Source: Aureisphaera sp963669405
GTDB lineage: Bacteria > Bacteroidota > Bacteroidia > Flavobacteriales > Flavobacteriaceae
Assembly (NCBI GenBank): GCA_963669405.2
Contig: CAXXHF010000002.1
Coordinates: 992,001 to 1,056,000, forward strand
Direction: 5' to 3'
Length of the DNA stretch: 64,000 nucleotides
Under the pieces are notes generated by a model, which was not told the DNA's origin, did no database searches, and was given only the letters and a program-made list of their open reading frames with translations. The first letter of the stretch is position 1; each line of letters begins with the position of its first letter. Below, piece by piece: positions 28,038 through 37,554 of this stretch. The translations under genes were made by a program, and so were the position numbers.

Positions 28038-29446
28038 ATGAAAAAAACCTATTTGCTAATCCTTATTTTGATTGTCTGGAATACTAATTATGGACAAAAC
28101 CCAATTGAATTGTCTGAACCTTCACAATTTACTGAATGGATAGGATTTGGTGATGGCTATGAAGTATGTTCATTATCTCCTGAAAAAATTATAATGGCAT
28201 ATTCCAGAGGAAATTTTTGGGATGGAAGATTAAAAGTGGGAGTAATCCAAAATAATAATACTATTGAGTATGGAGAAGTCACAATATTCAGCCAAGTTAG
28301 TGGTCTTCGTATTGAATTAACGGCTTTATCGGACAATAAGTTTCTTCTTATGTATAAAGAAAATACCCAATTATTTGTTAGAGCAGGGAAAGTAATAAAT
28401 GAAAACCAAATAATTTTAGGAAATGTGATCCCAATAGACCCTGGAGAACAGATTGGGGATACTTCTATTACAACATTACATGGTGATACAGCAATAATGG
28501 CTTATCATGACTCAGACCGAGGAGTATTAAGAGTTTTAGAAACCGATGAAAATCTAGAAATAACAATTGGTTCAGATTTTTACTTTTCAGATTTTACGTT
28601 AAGTAACACAGACTCAATTTCTGTTGATGCTTTATCAGATTCGACTTTTGTACTCTCATATTTGCATTTTTGGGGAGTGGTAAAAATTGGTACGGTAGAT
28701 GAAAATAATCAGATAACTAATTTGACTCCTTCTACGATATTTAACGAAGAAGAAGTATATGATATTGACGTTGTTGGGCTTCAAGAAAATAATTTGCGAT
28801 CGCATTTCAGGATGAATACAATGTTTTCAGAGGATCGCTTATTATTGGTACTAAAGACTCAAACAATCAAGTTACTTTTTCTAATAAATATATATTTTAT
28901 GAAGAAGTCGCATTTGCCATATCGGCATTGAAACTGAATGCCAATGAAATTGTGATTGGGTATACCAAATCTGACCCCGTTGACGGTCTAACAGGTCATC
29001 TTTTTAGCGCACATATTAACAATAATGATGTGCAATTTAGTGAGCCTGTATTATTTAATGAGAATGCTACAAATGGGGGTGTTACACCTTTGACACATCT
29101 GGTTGATCAAAAATTTATAGTTCAATATGCAGATTATGATAACTTTCCTGGTTTTCTAAGAATTGGTGAAGCAGATCATCTTTTAGATACAACTACCAAT
29201 GAGTATCATCCAGATTATGCCATTTATACAAACCCTCATAAAAATCAATTAATTGTTGAGGCATTAAAAACAAACTTTGCATTTAGTTTGGAATTATTTG
29301 ATATAAACGGACGCCTGATAGATAAAAGTGAATACAATAATAAAAGTAATGCTTCCTTAGATCTAAATAAATTTCATAGCGGAGTATATATTGTTCGACT
29401 CAAAGATGAAAAGAATATAATTACTAAAAGAATTTTAATTAAATAG
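28038..29446 (+). CDS. Secreted repeat protein with T9SS sorting domain, one frameshift
   Basis: A signal peptide (MKKTYLLILILIVWNTNYGQ) is followed by about six propeller-like repeats of 55-65 residues with phrases such as KFLLMYKENTQLFVRAGKV, FVLSYLHFWGVVKIGTVDEN, and IVIGYTKSDPVDGLTGHLFS. The C-terminal 75 residues are a T9SS type A sorting domain (ELFDINGRLIDKSEYNN to ITKRILIK). The frame breaks at the TTT run 28793-28795; one added T restores NNFAIAFQDEYNVFRGSLII and a 469-residue protein. Otherwise it appears as two frames, 28038-28931 and 28928-29446. Exact function unknown; cell-surface or secreted. Confidence 0.8.
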
Positions 29447-29460
29447 TATGTTTTTGGTAA

Positions 29461-29703
29461 TGTTCCAAATTAGGACATAGTCTTTTGGTAAGTTATAAAT
29501 AATTGAAAGACAACTAACAATCTCTTATTTGTTTTCTGTCTTTTCACGTTCTTTGAAACACCAAAACTCACTTTAAAAGGCCAAAAGCCCTAAAAAATTA
29601 AGGATAGTTGTCACCCCTTATTTGAAAGGAAATCAGAAAGTTTAACCACTTTCAATAAACCCGTAGCATAAAACTCTTTTCTATTTGTCCAGTTTTTGTT
29701 ACA
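29461..29703 (+). repeat. Dispersed intergenic repeat, copy R4 (most complete)
   Basis: This copy has all landmarks: TTCCAAATTAGGACATAG (29463-29480), GTTCTTTGAAACACC (29548-29562), AAGCCCTAAAAAATTAAGG (29585-29603), TTGTCACCCCTTATTTGAAA (29608-29627), AAGTTTAACCACTTTCAATA (29638-29657) and TTGTCCAGTTTTTGTT (29685-29700). It is about 240 bases long with no reading frame. Confidence 0.65.
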
Positions 29704-30098
29704 AGTCTATGTTCCGAGGTGAAACCAAGGGGACACCTGGAAAAAGGGTTCTTTTTGTGGTTCTTTTTTGCTTCTCCAAAAAGAACAAAACGTTAGGATT
29801 GAATGGCTTGTGAGAGCTCTTGGCGTTCGCCAAATCTTCCGCAGATATGTCCTGACGGATACCTGACGCATGAACTTACTACCACAAAAAATCAAAAAAA
29901 CGCCCCGTTTATAAATCGAGGACCTTAAGTCTTGCCTCATTAACAAGAAACTCTCAAATTTGAGGGTCGTGTCTATGAAAATTATCTCGAGAATGTCTTA
30001 TCTTTTAGTTCCTTAAGCAGTACGTACATTACAACTATCCCTAAAATGTGAATCGAAAGCCTACAACACTAGTTAGTTTTAATCAAAAAAAGTTCCTT
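29704..30098. other. Structured non-coding region before the M36 protease gene
   Basis: GTTCTTTTTG (29748-29757) and CAAAAAGAAC (29777-29786) form a perfect 10-bp inverted repeat, and CTCAAATTTGAG (29953-29964) is a perfect 12-bp dyad. An 79-codon frame on the minus strand lacks any recognisable protein feature and is left out. No TAnnTTTG promoter box was found at a plausible place. Confidence 0.35.
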
Positions 30099-33000
30099 AT
30101 GAAAAGATTTTACATAATTCCATCAATCCTATTCTTTGTAATTCAATTTGGCCATTCTCAAACAGAAATGAATCAATTTGTACATCAGCATTTTAATGAG
30201 CTCCCTGAAAACAGCCCTCTTACGAGCACCGATCTTGCCGAATGGGAAATAACCAACATCATTCCCTCCCTAAATCCTGACGTGAAACATGTCTATATAC
30301 AACAAAAGTATAAGGGCGTCGCTATTCAAGGAGCCACCTACAAACTAAATCTTAAAAACGGTAAAATCACCTGGCATTACGATCACTTTATACCACAGCT
30401 GGATAGCAAGGTCGTTTCAGGTGTGGCCTCGGTAACTCCGGAAATGGCCATTGCCAACAGCGCTCGCTATCACGGTTGGCAAACACCCAATTTGAGCCAT
30501 AAAAGACAACTTGATGACTGGCTAATCTACGATGATCCGGACGTTAGTGACCAACCTATTTCGGTTCAACCGCTGTATGTTTTTGTCGAAGATCAATTGC
30601 GCCTCATTTGGAATGTAAGTGTCCTTCTCAGAGACAAGAGTCATTGGTGGATGGATAGTGTGGACGCCGCCACAGGAGAGATCATACGCAGTGATGATAA
30701 AATTATATCGTGCCAGTTTGGCGCCGATGCTGCTGCTGCATCCAACTTTTTAAATAAAACACCCTTTTATGGACCACTAACCGAAGAAAATTCCAAGCCC
30801 TTGGATGAAGTCTATTCGTCCATGGTCTATGACGCCATCTATTACGTCTATAAAAGCCCTATAGAAAGTCCATATGTAGGTTCTCAAACAAACGTAGTAG
30901 ACCCACATGATGATGATGCTTCCCCTTTTGGTTGGCATGATACCAACGGCGCTTCCGGAAATGAATATCCCTATACCCGGGGGAACAACGTGTGGGTAAA
31001 GGAAGATCTGGACGGCAATGATACTGGAGACGTACATACTGGTGGCCCTGGAGATTCTCCCCATGGATCTCAGACAGGAGGGTTAATTTTCAACTTTCCA
31101 CATAATGAGAATGGCCCCTACAATAGCCAAGCTAATATGGATGCTTCAATTGTCAATGTCTTTTATTGGGCGAACCTTGTCCATGATGTAACTTATCATT
31201 ATGGATTTGATGAGCCCAGCGGAAATTTTCAAGAGACACACTATAATAACGCTTTGGGTGCCGCCGGAGATTTTTTATACGTAGATGTATTGGACCGATT
31301 TTTTTACCCTACGGGTCCAAGGGCTAGGTTCATACCTGCCATAGATGGTGCGAGTCCGTCTATGGAATTCTATGACACCAGCACAGTGAATCATGCTTTG
31401 GACAACCTTGCGGCTGTGCATGAGTATGCCCATGGCATTTCCACCAGACTGGTAGGAGGATCAGGTAATATAGATTTTCCATCCGTAAGCCAGGAACAAA
31501 TGGGAGAAGGATGGAGTGATTGGCTTGGGCTGATGTTTACCATCGAGCCCGGTGATTCTGGAACTGATTCCCGCCCTGTGGGACAATACATTTATGGACA
31601 AGGACCCAATGGACCCGGTGCCCTTGATCGCCCAACTCATTACTCCACCGATACTTCCATTAATGGCACTACCTATGATGATGTGCAAAATCTGGCCTTC
31701 AATCATGGCGTAGGATATGCATGGGCTACTATTTTATGGGATCTAAGCTGGGCATTAATGGATGAGCTAGGATATGATGAAAACTTGCATACAGGAAATG
31801 GTGGAAATAACAGGGCAATGGCATTGATCATAGAAGGGATGAAAAATACACCCATAAACATGGGGTTTGTATCCGGACGAGATGCGATCCTACAAGCCGA
31901 TGAAGACCTGTATGACGGTAGGTATAGTTGCCTTATCTGGAAAGTATTTGCAGCTCGGGGCGTAGGCGTCAACGCAGTGGAAAATAACAATGGGGGCAGC
32001 AATGATTTAAACGATCAAACCTCTTCATTTGACACCCCCTGCATCACAGAGGATTGTAACGATCCCGAATCGCTTCCGTATAGTGAAGGTTTTGAAACTT
32101 CCATAGGATTATGGACACAAGATAGTAACGATGATTTGGATTGGATCAGAGATTCACTTGGCACCCCTTCTGCGAATACTGGTCCGTCCACTGGAGCCAA
32201 CAGTGTTTGGTATATGTATGTGGAAGCCACTGGGAGCGGAACACCCCATAAAGTAGCCAATCTAATCTCGCCTTGTCTCGATTTAAGTAACCAGGCAAAT
32301 GTGAGTTTTAGTTTTGATTATCATATGAAGGGAACCAATCCTTTAGGACGGCTTGATCTAGATGTAAGTACTAATGGTGGGTTAAGTTGGGAAAATATAT
32401 GGGGATTGCGAGGACACCAGGGGAACAATTGGATTAATCAAACTTTAAGTCTAGACAACTTCATAGATGACACCATACAAGTTCGGTTTAGGAGAACCAC
32501 ACACACCAGTGAAATTGCAGATGTTGCCATCGATAACATCAACATAACGAGCACGACACCTCCTACTCCCGAATATTGTGAGCTGATCCCAATTAATTAT
32601 GGACTCAACCCCTACATCTATATTAACAGGGTAGAAATTGGTTCTATCAATAATACATCCGGGTTTACGCCAATTTCCTATCAGGATTTTACTGCGATGT
32701 CTACGAGCCTAAGCCCTTTATTCAATACTTTGAAAATCAACGCAATTAATCCATTAGGCACCGATGTCCATCCCACGGCCTATATAGACTGGAATGCAGA
32801 TGGTGATTTTGATGACCCTTCTGAAAATCTAAATTTCCCGTCGGGAACCTCCGGAAACGACATCACCCTTAATTTTGGTCTGCCAAGCAATGCAGTTTCT
32901 GGACCTACGCGAATGAGACTTTTTGCCAACAACATTTTTGGCCCCTGCGGAAGGCGTAATACCGGACTTTATTTTGAGGAAGCAGAAGAGTATACGGTCA

Positions 33001-33281
33001 TCATTCCTAATGGTTTTGTTAACGTACCGCTCCTTACTGAAAAATTTGGTGCTTCGGCTACCTTTCGATTGTTTCCAAATCCAGTAAACGATGACCAACT
33101 CAACATCCAGATTTTTGGTGTCAAACCTGAAACATATCAAATTTATAACCTCATGGGGCAACGCGTGATGAGTGATCACTTCAATAACACCATAGATGTT
33201 TCTAAATTGGCCAATGGATTATACCTAATTGAAATTAGTACCGATGATCAGAAACTAGTAGGTAAGTTTGTGAAAAATTGA
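30099..33281 (+). CDS. M36 (fungalysin-type) metalloprotease with T9SS sorting domain
   Basis: A zinc endopeptidase exported by T9SS. The ATG at 30099 starts a good signal peptide (MKRFYIIPSILFFVIQFGHS); an earlier ATG adds 17 unlikely residues. A FTP-type propeptide (about residues 25-200) precedes the catalytic domain with HEYAHG (His near 441, 445) and the third ligand region EQMGEGWSDWLGL. After it come a jelly-roll-like domain (about 665-825), a GEVED-like domain (PTAYIDWNADGDFDDPSENL, about 880-975), and a T9SS type A domain (FRLFPNPVNDDQLNIQIF to LVGKFVKN). It probably degrades extracellular protein for nutrition. Confidence 0.93.
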   Translation: MKRFYIIPSILFFVIQFGHSQTEMNQFVHQHFNELPENSPLTSTDLAEWEITNIIPSLNPDVKHVYIQQKYKGVAIQGATYKLNLKNGKITWHYDHFIPQLDSKVVSGVASVTPEMAIANSARYHGWQTPNLSHKRQLDDWLIYDDPDVSDQPISVQPLYVFVEDQLRLIWNVSVLLRDKSHWWMDSVDAATGEIIRSDDKIISCQFGADAAAASNFLNKTPFYGPLTEENSKPLDEVYSSMVYDAIYYVYKSPIESPYVGSQTNVVDPHDDDASPFGWHDTNGASGNEYPYTRGNNVWVKEDLDGNDTGDVHTGGPGDSPHGSQTGGLIFNFPHNENGPYNSQANMDASIVNVFYWANLVHDVTYHYGFDEPSGNFQETHYNNALGAAGDFLYVDVLDRFFYPTGPRARFIPAIDGASPSMEFYDTSTVNHALDNLAAVHEYAHGISTRLVGGSGNIDFPSVSQEQMGEGWSDWLGLMFTIEPGDSGTDSRPVGQYIYGQGPNGPGALDRPTHYSTDTSINGTTYDDVQNLAFNHGVGYAWATILWDLSWALMDELGYDENLHTGNGGNNRAMALIIEGMKNTPINMGFVSGRDAILQADEDLYDGRYSCLIWKVFAARGVGVNAVENNNGGSNDLNDQTSSFDTPCITEDCNDPESLPYSEGFETSIGLWTQDSNDDLDWIRDSLGTPSANTGPSTGANSVWYMYVEATGSGTPHKVANLISPCLDLSNQANVSFSFDYHMKGTNPLGRLDLDVSTNGGLSWENIWGLRGHQGNNWINQTLSLDNFIDDTIQVRFRRTTHTSEIADVAIDNINITSTTPPTPEYCELIPINYGLNPYIYINRVEIGSINNTSGFTPISYQDFTAMSTSLSPLFNTLKINAINPLGTDVHPTAYIDWNADGDFDDPSENLNFPSGTSGNDITLNFGLPSNAVSGPTRMRLFANNIFGPCGRRNTGLYFEEAEEYTVIIPNGFVNVPLLTEKFGASATFRLFPNPVNDDQLNIQIFGVKPETYQIYNLMGQRVMSDHFNNTIDVSKLANGLYLIEISTDDQKLVGKFVKN

Positions 33282-33364
33282 TTTCAAATTTTACGTGCTT
33301 GCTCGTTTCCCCCGCTAGCATCAGTCACAGACTGGTGTCTTCCAGACCAATGAGTAAATTAGAG

Positions 33365-33396
33365 CCCGTGACCTAAAAAGTTGCGGGTTTGTTTTT
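33365..33396 (+). terminator. Probable terminator of the M36 protease gene
   Basis: CCCGTGAC (33365-33372) pairs with GTTGCGGG (33380-33387), including two G-T wobbles, over a 7-base loop, followed by TTTGTTTTT. Confidence 0.6.
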
Positions 33397-33444
33397 GTAG
33401 AAGGGATAGTAATTAGGAATTGAAGATTCTTATTGTATTGAATC

Positions 33445-33602
33445 ATTCTTTGAAAATAATGATGTTGTAAGAGAGAAACGGGCCTCAAAAAAATTCTAAA
33501 AGTCCTAAAAAATTAGGTGTAGTTGTTCTCCCTTATTTGAAAGGCAACTACAAAGTTTAACCAAGTAGTATAAAGCTCTTTTCTAATTGTCCAGTTTATC
33601 AC
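33445..33602 (+). repeat. Dispersed intergenic repeat, copy R5
   Basis: CATTCTTTGAAAA (33444-33456), AAGTCCTAAAAAATTAGGTG (33500-33519), TTCTCCCTTATTTGAAAGGC (33526-33545), CAAAGTTTAACCA (33551-33563) and AATTGTCCAGTTTAT (33585-33599) match R3 and R4 in order and spacing. The nearest downstream gene reads the other way, so this copy is not a simple promoter for a neighbour. Confidence 0.62.
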
Positions 33603-33735
33603 ATCTAAAAGATCGATTGGAATTACTTTTGCGTGATACTTGTATTTGAAAAATTGTATCTAATTCGAATTAGCTTGTTTTAAATTAAGTGAAAAATGAT
33701 TATTTCCTCTTAAAGTGTGTTGTCAGGGGGCTTGC

Positions 33736-34158
33736 TCAAGGATATTCCACTAACCAGTTCATATCCTCCAAATCTTGTAGCGTCAAATCAAATCTAGCCA
33801 GTACCAGGTTTTGTTCTGCGATTTGTTCCCATGGAACTTCTAAAATTGTTTGTTTTGAAAAAATAAAAATTTTAACCTCTTTAGTAGGGTTAAGCTCAAA
33901 AAAATGAATAAAGCCTCCCAGTTCCGCCAACCTGTCATTGGGCATGATTATCCGTTCAGAAATATTGTGAGATCCTAAAGGAAAATCGATATCTGCCACC
34001 AGAGTGTCATTTATTTCATTAAGTTCTAGTTTTACTACAATATCCTCATCTGAGTTATTGAATACCGTAACTTCCGAATCTATGATTTCATCTTTATCAG
34101 GACACCCCAAGCACAAAAACAATGTACTTAAAACCAAAATTTTGAACCGTTTTTTCAT
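33736..34158 (-). CDS. Small lipoprotein, unknown function
   Basis: Beginning at the ATG at 34158 (MKKRFKILVL) the protein is 140 residues, with a lipobox FLCLGC at about residue 18; an ATG 12 codons earlier has no signal character. The mature part is acidic and probably beta-rich (SEVTVFNNSDEDIVVKLEL, EVKIFIFSKQTILEV). It resembles small Bacteroidota lipoproteins with an immunoglobulin-like fold, without a named family. It follows the 512-residue secreted protein gene by 45 bases on the same strand, so the two may form an operon. Confidence 0.65.
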   Translation of the reverse strand: MKKRFKILVLSTLFLCLGCPDKDEIIDSEVTVFNNSDEDIVVKLELNEINDTLVADIDFPLGSHNISERIIMPNDRLAELGGFIHFFELNPTKEVKIFIFSKQTILEVPWEQIAEQNLVLARFDLTLQDLEDMNWLVEYP

Positions 34159-34203
34159 TTTCTGAGATTTATAGTTTAACGATGAGCCCTGCATTTAAAC
34201 CTG

Positions 34204-35742
34204 TTAGTTGTTCAGAGTGATTTTGAGTAAAACGGGGTTTCCATAAATATCCATTCCTTCAGCTATAACAGCCTGATTATTTAGGTTTATTTCATCCCAA
34301 TAATAAACGGCAGATGCTTTTGAGCTGGACCATCTGGATTGTGAGCTTGCACCATTTAGCGTATTCATCGTTATTAGGTTACTTAAAGGCCCGTCATCGA
34401 TTTCATCCTTGCTATCTAGGTCGTAATGGGTTAGGAAATATAATTTCCCCGAATCGTATAGGTTGATAAATGAAAATTTTCCAATTTTTTTCTTTCCCCA
34501 ACCCCAACAGGAAAACTGTTTTTTGTTAAGAATCCTCATCCAGGATAGCTTACCGTGTTTATCGAATTTGGCCGAAAGGGAATTCTCAACATGCAAACAG
34601 GCATTGTTGTTCCCCCCTGTAAAATAAACTTCAGAATTGAATATAAGGTCCCCGTTTTCCACGAAGACATTTTTAAGGGCCAAATCAGTGTGGATGGTTT
34701 TAACGGGTTCCCCCTGCTTGTTCTTTAAAAAATCCCTGAAGTAGTATTTATCGTATTGGTTAACCTTATTGTTTTCTGAATTGATCTCGGACCTGAATAT
34801 TCCCATAAAATTACCCGATTTAAATTGGGAGCCTTCTTCATCTGAAAAATACCCAAAAACATATATATTGCCGTTGGTAGTGGTTAGGTATGCAAAACCA
34901 CTGGAGAATTCCTGTTTATTGAAATCGACCTCATTAAATTCCCCATTGACCAATCGGTGAAGATGGATTTTATGGTTGTTTACAAATGGAATTATCCTGG
35001 ATACAGGAAGGTTTTTCCTGTACTCTCTCCCCAGAAAATAAACGACGCCTTCATTCGTAATAGCCACATCGTTTATTAATAGTTTTCCCTTTATTTTTTC
35101 TTCGTAGGTATCTGAGCTGATCAACTCAAAATTTTCATTGAAAATCAGGAATAGATTTTGGGCAGATTTACTTTTCTTTAGCCGTAAGGAATAACAATGG
35201 TATTTCCCATTTTCTGACGACACCAGTATCCCTCCCGGATTATATTCTTCCTTGTGCGGATAACTGGATTTTTCACGATGGCCAAACTTTTCGTACTTAT
35301 CCACCTTATCCCTTTTTATGGTATAGAGGTTCGACTTCTCGAAATTGAACGAGTCTTTCCCTGAAGACAGTAAATTGATTTTGTAGGCTTTCTCTACGGC
35401 AGAATATTCGTATTGCACCAGAAAAATACGGGTTTTGTTCACAAACATCCCCCGTAATTCGTTATTCCTGGATTCGATCATGACCCTTTCCTCAAATTCC
35501 ATATTCCTCGAAAATCGTTTGATGTGATACCCTTTTGGAGTTGAGGAGCTTTTAAATACTTTTTGAGCCGTAAATATTTTACCCACACTATCCTCTTTTG
35601 CAAACAAAAGTGACTCAGTAAATGTATGGTCAATACTTTCAGTAGATTTATCTATCGTTAGCTCAATTCCTTGAGCTGGAAGGGTGTTGTTTACTAATAC
35701 AATGCTTATGAATGCAATGATCAATCTGGTTATGTTCTTCAT
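34204..35742 (-). CDS. Secreted protein of unknown function, 512 residues
   Basis: The signal peptide ends near NTLPAQ (residue 24). The mature protein has no family I recognise. It is built from strands with repeated short segments such as IFLVQYEYSAVEKAYKINLL, YHCYSLRLKKSKSAQNLFLI, VVYFLGREYRKNLPVSRIIP, NIYVFGYFSDEEGSQFKSG and KLYFLTHYDLDSKDEID, a pattern that fits a beta-propeller. There is no T9SS sorting domain or lipobox, so it is likely periplasmic or surface-associated through another partner. It is followed by a small lipoprotein gene. Confidence 0.7.
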   Translation of the reverse strand: MKNITRLIIAFISIVLVNNTLPAQGIELTIDKSTESIDHTFTESLLFAKEDSVGKIFTAQKVFKSSSTPKGYHIKRFSRNMEFEERVMIESRNNELRGMFVNKTRIFLVQYEYSAVEKAYKINLLSSGKDSFNFEKSNLYTIKRDKVDKYEKFGHREKSSYPHKEEYNPGGILVSSENGKYHCYSLRLKKSKSAQNLFLIFNENFELISSDTYEEKIKGKLLINDVAITNEGVVYFLGREYRKNLPVSRIIPFVNNHKIHLHRLVNGEFNEVDFNKQEFSSGFAYLTTTNGNIYVFGYFSDEEGSQFKSGNFMGIFRSEINSENNKVNQYDKYYFRDFLKNKQGEPVKTIHTDLALKNVFVENGDLIFNSEVYFTGGNNNACLHVENSLSAKFDKHGKLSWMRILNKKQFSCWGWGKKKIGKFSFINLYDSGKLYFLTHYDLDSKDEIDDGPLSNLITMNTLNGASSQSRWSSSKASAVYYWDEINLNNQAVIAEGMDIYGNPVLLKITLNN

Positions 35743-36005
35743 GAAACGGTATTTATGAATACTTTCTCTGTGGTTTATTCACTCCTTTTTGTCAATTCTA
35801 TACCAAATAATCATTTCGCTTGCATTTAATCTTGAAGTTAAATGAATTTAGGTAAGAGGCTACATCTCTTTTTTGAGAAAGAAGAGTGGTAATGGTTATA
35901 TTGATTAGTGTTATCTTAAATTTGGCATTATTAGTATTATCAGCTTATTGTAGCACATGGGCTTAATAATCAATTACTTGTACTTATTATTGAGCATAGC
36001 TTTTT

Positions 36006-36554
36006 TTATTCCCATGAGATTTGTTCAGATGTTGAAGATAAAATTTCTCCATTGGATTTTTCAATTTCAATTGTAAATTTTTGATTTTCGTTATTTTCGG
36101 GTCTCATTGATAGATACATATAACCGAGATTAACTTTAGAAGGTATAAAATCACTAATTTTTCCAAGTACGTATTCTCCGTTAGAATTCGTTCCACGAAT
36201 TGAAATTAATTCATTCAATTCCGTATTTGCGGGAAAATCAGAGTTAAAATTAGAATCACTCGTTATTGTTATTCGAGTTAATGGATATTTGTCTCCGCCA
36301 TAACCTTTATCGCAGTCAACAGCGGCATAAAGGCTATTTCCAAAATTAAAATTCAACTTTGTCATTGACAAGAATTCTGTATCTACATAATTTACCCCGA
36401 ATGATAAACTGTCATTTGATGTTACAAAAGGATTTTGAACTACAATTTTAATATCTCTATAATCAAAAAACTTATAGTTTTTGCAATGCTCAAAACAACT
36501 TATAAAACTTATAAGATTTAAAGTCAGAAATGTCATTAATATCTTTTTTCTCAT
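36006..36554 (-). CDS. Lipoprotein-like protein, possibly DUF5034 family
   Basis: The 182-residue protein has an N-terminal hydrophobic signal with SFISC as possible lipobox (Cys at about residue 20) followed by EHCKNYKF. The body, with LNFNFGNSLYAAVDCDKGYG and PLTRITITSDSNFNSDFPA, recalls DUF5034 proteins, which keep the same ITSI-TITS-D pattern; the assignment is by memory of motifs. Gene neighbours are unrelated and both flanks are about 260 bases of AT-rich non-coding DNA in which I see nothing (35743-36005 and 36555-36813). Confidence 0.6.
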   Translation of the reverse strand: MRKKILMTFLTLNLISFISCFEHCKNYKFFDYRDIKIVVQNPFVTSNDSLSFGVNYVDTEFLSMTKLNFNFGNSLYAAVDCDKGYGGDKYPLTRITITSDSNFNSDFPANTELNELISIRGTNSNGEYVLGKISDFIPSKVNLGYMYLSMRPENNENQKFTIEIEKSNGEILSSTSEQISWE

Positions 36555-36813
36555 TTTTTTTCAAATTACACACAACTACTATATAAATTAAGTTTTAAAC
36601 AAATAAAAGTCTAGTGTCTATATACGATCCAATATAGCAACTCCAATTAAATTTATTGATAATATAAAGCTGTGACAAATAATAAATGCAAACAAGAAAT
36701 ATGCCTGATCTGTTGAAGTAAATGTATAATCCGTATGGTTTTGTGGATAAATAGGTTTGTCTACAGGAAAAGATTATCGTTAATGTAGATTCTAAAACGA
36801 TAAGTTAAAGCCA

Positions 36814-37554
36814 TCAAGAAAATACCTTTTTGAGAACATATTCCTTGCGTTCCCTAGAAACGGGGATTTTGGTGTTTTCGGGTAAAACGAAAAACCCCCT
36901 TTTATTGTATTTTACGATATGCTTTGTATTAACAATGTAAGATCGGTGGCAACGGATAAAAGATTCCTCAGGGAGCCATTCTTCTACGATCTTAATATAC
37001 TTTGAAACAATGATCTTTTCGGTATCTATTAAATGAATGGCGGTATAGTTTCCGTCAGATTCACAATATAAGATGTCATCTTCTTTTATCGAGCGAATCT
37101 CCTCGGTAGTGTTTACAATGATCCTTTTTTTACTGGTACCCAAATAATATTCGTTAGCAATCTTGAGTTGTTCGCTGTGCATGGCTTGTTTCTTGCGGAT
37201 TTGGATTGCTTTGTCCATGGCTTTTAAAAATTCTTCCTTTTCGAAAGGCTTGACAAGATAGTCCAATGCACCCGCCTTTATAGCCCGAATTGCATGATGA
37301 TCGAAAGCAGTGATGAAAATCACATAAAAGTCGCTAAAAGTACTTTTAGAGAGGATGTCGAAACCTGTACCATCGGGAAAATTTATGTCTAAAAGAAGTA
37401 AGTTTGGTTTGAATTTTTGAATGGCCAACAAACCTTTTTCAACAGTATCTGCAGTAGCAACCATGGCCACCTCACCATTATAGTGTTCTAAGATCATTTC
37501 CTGAAGATCATCCCTTATATGGGCTTCATCATCTAATATAATAGCTCTAATCAT
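36814..37554 (-). CDS. LytTR-family response regulator
   Basis: The 246-residue protein has a receiver domain (acidic DDE near 8-10; phospho-acceptor in LLLLDINFPDGTG near residue 56; YLVKPFEKEE near 100-110) and a C-terminal LytTR DNA-binding domain (EDDILYCESDGNYTAIHLID, ESFIRCHRSYIVNTKHIVKY). It is encoded directly after its histidine kinase with an 8-base overlap, so the two form one two-component unit. It shares the build of the regulator at 26894 but the sequences are clearly diverged. Confidence 0.93.
   Translation of the reverse strand: MIRAIILDDEAHIRDDLQEMILEHYNGEVAMVATADTVEKGLLAIQKFKPNLLLLDINFPDGTGFDILSKSTFSDFYVIFITAFDHHAIRAIKAGALDYLVKPFEKEEFLKAMDKAIQIRKKQAMHSEQLKIANEYYLGTSKKRIIVNTTEEIRSIKEDDILYCESDGNYTAIHLIDTEKIIVSKYIKIVEEWLPEESFIRCHRSYIVNTKHIVKYNKRGFFVLPENTKIPVSRERKEYVLKKVFS

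Noticed and set aside
29707..29946. 79-codon minus-strand frame between repeat R4 and the M36 gene
   Set aside because: Low-complexity basic translation across an inverted repeat, without start context or a known family; more likely non-coding.
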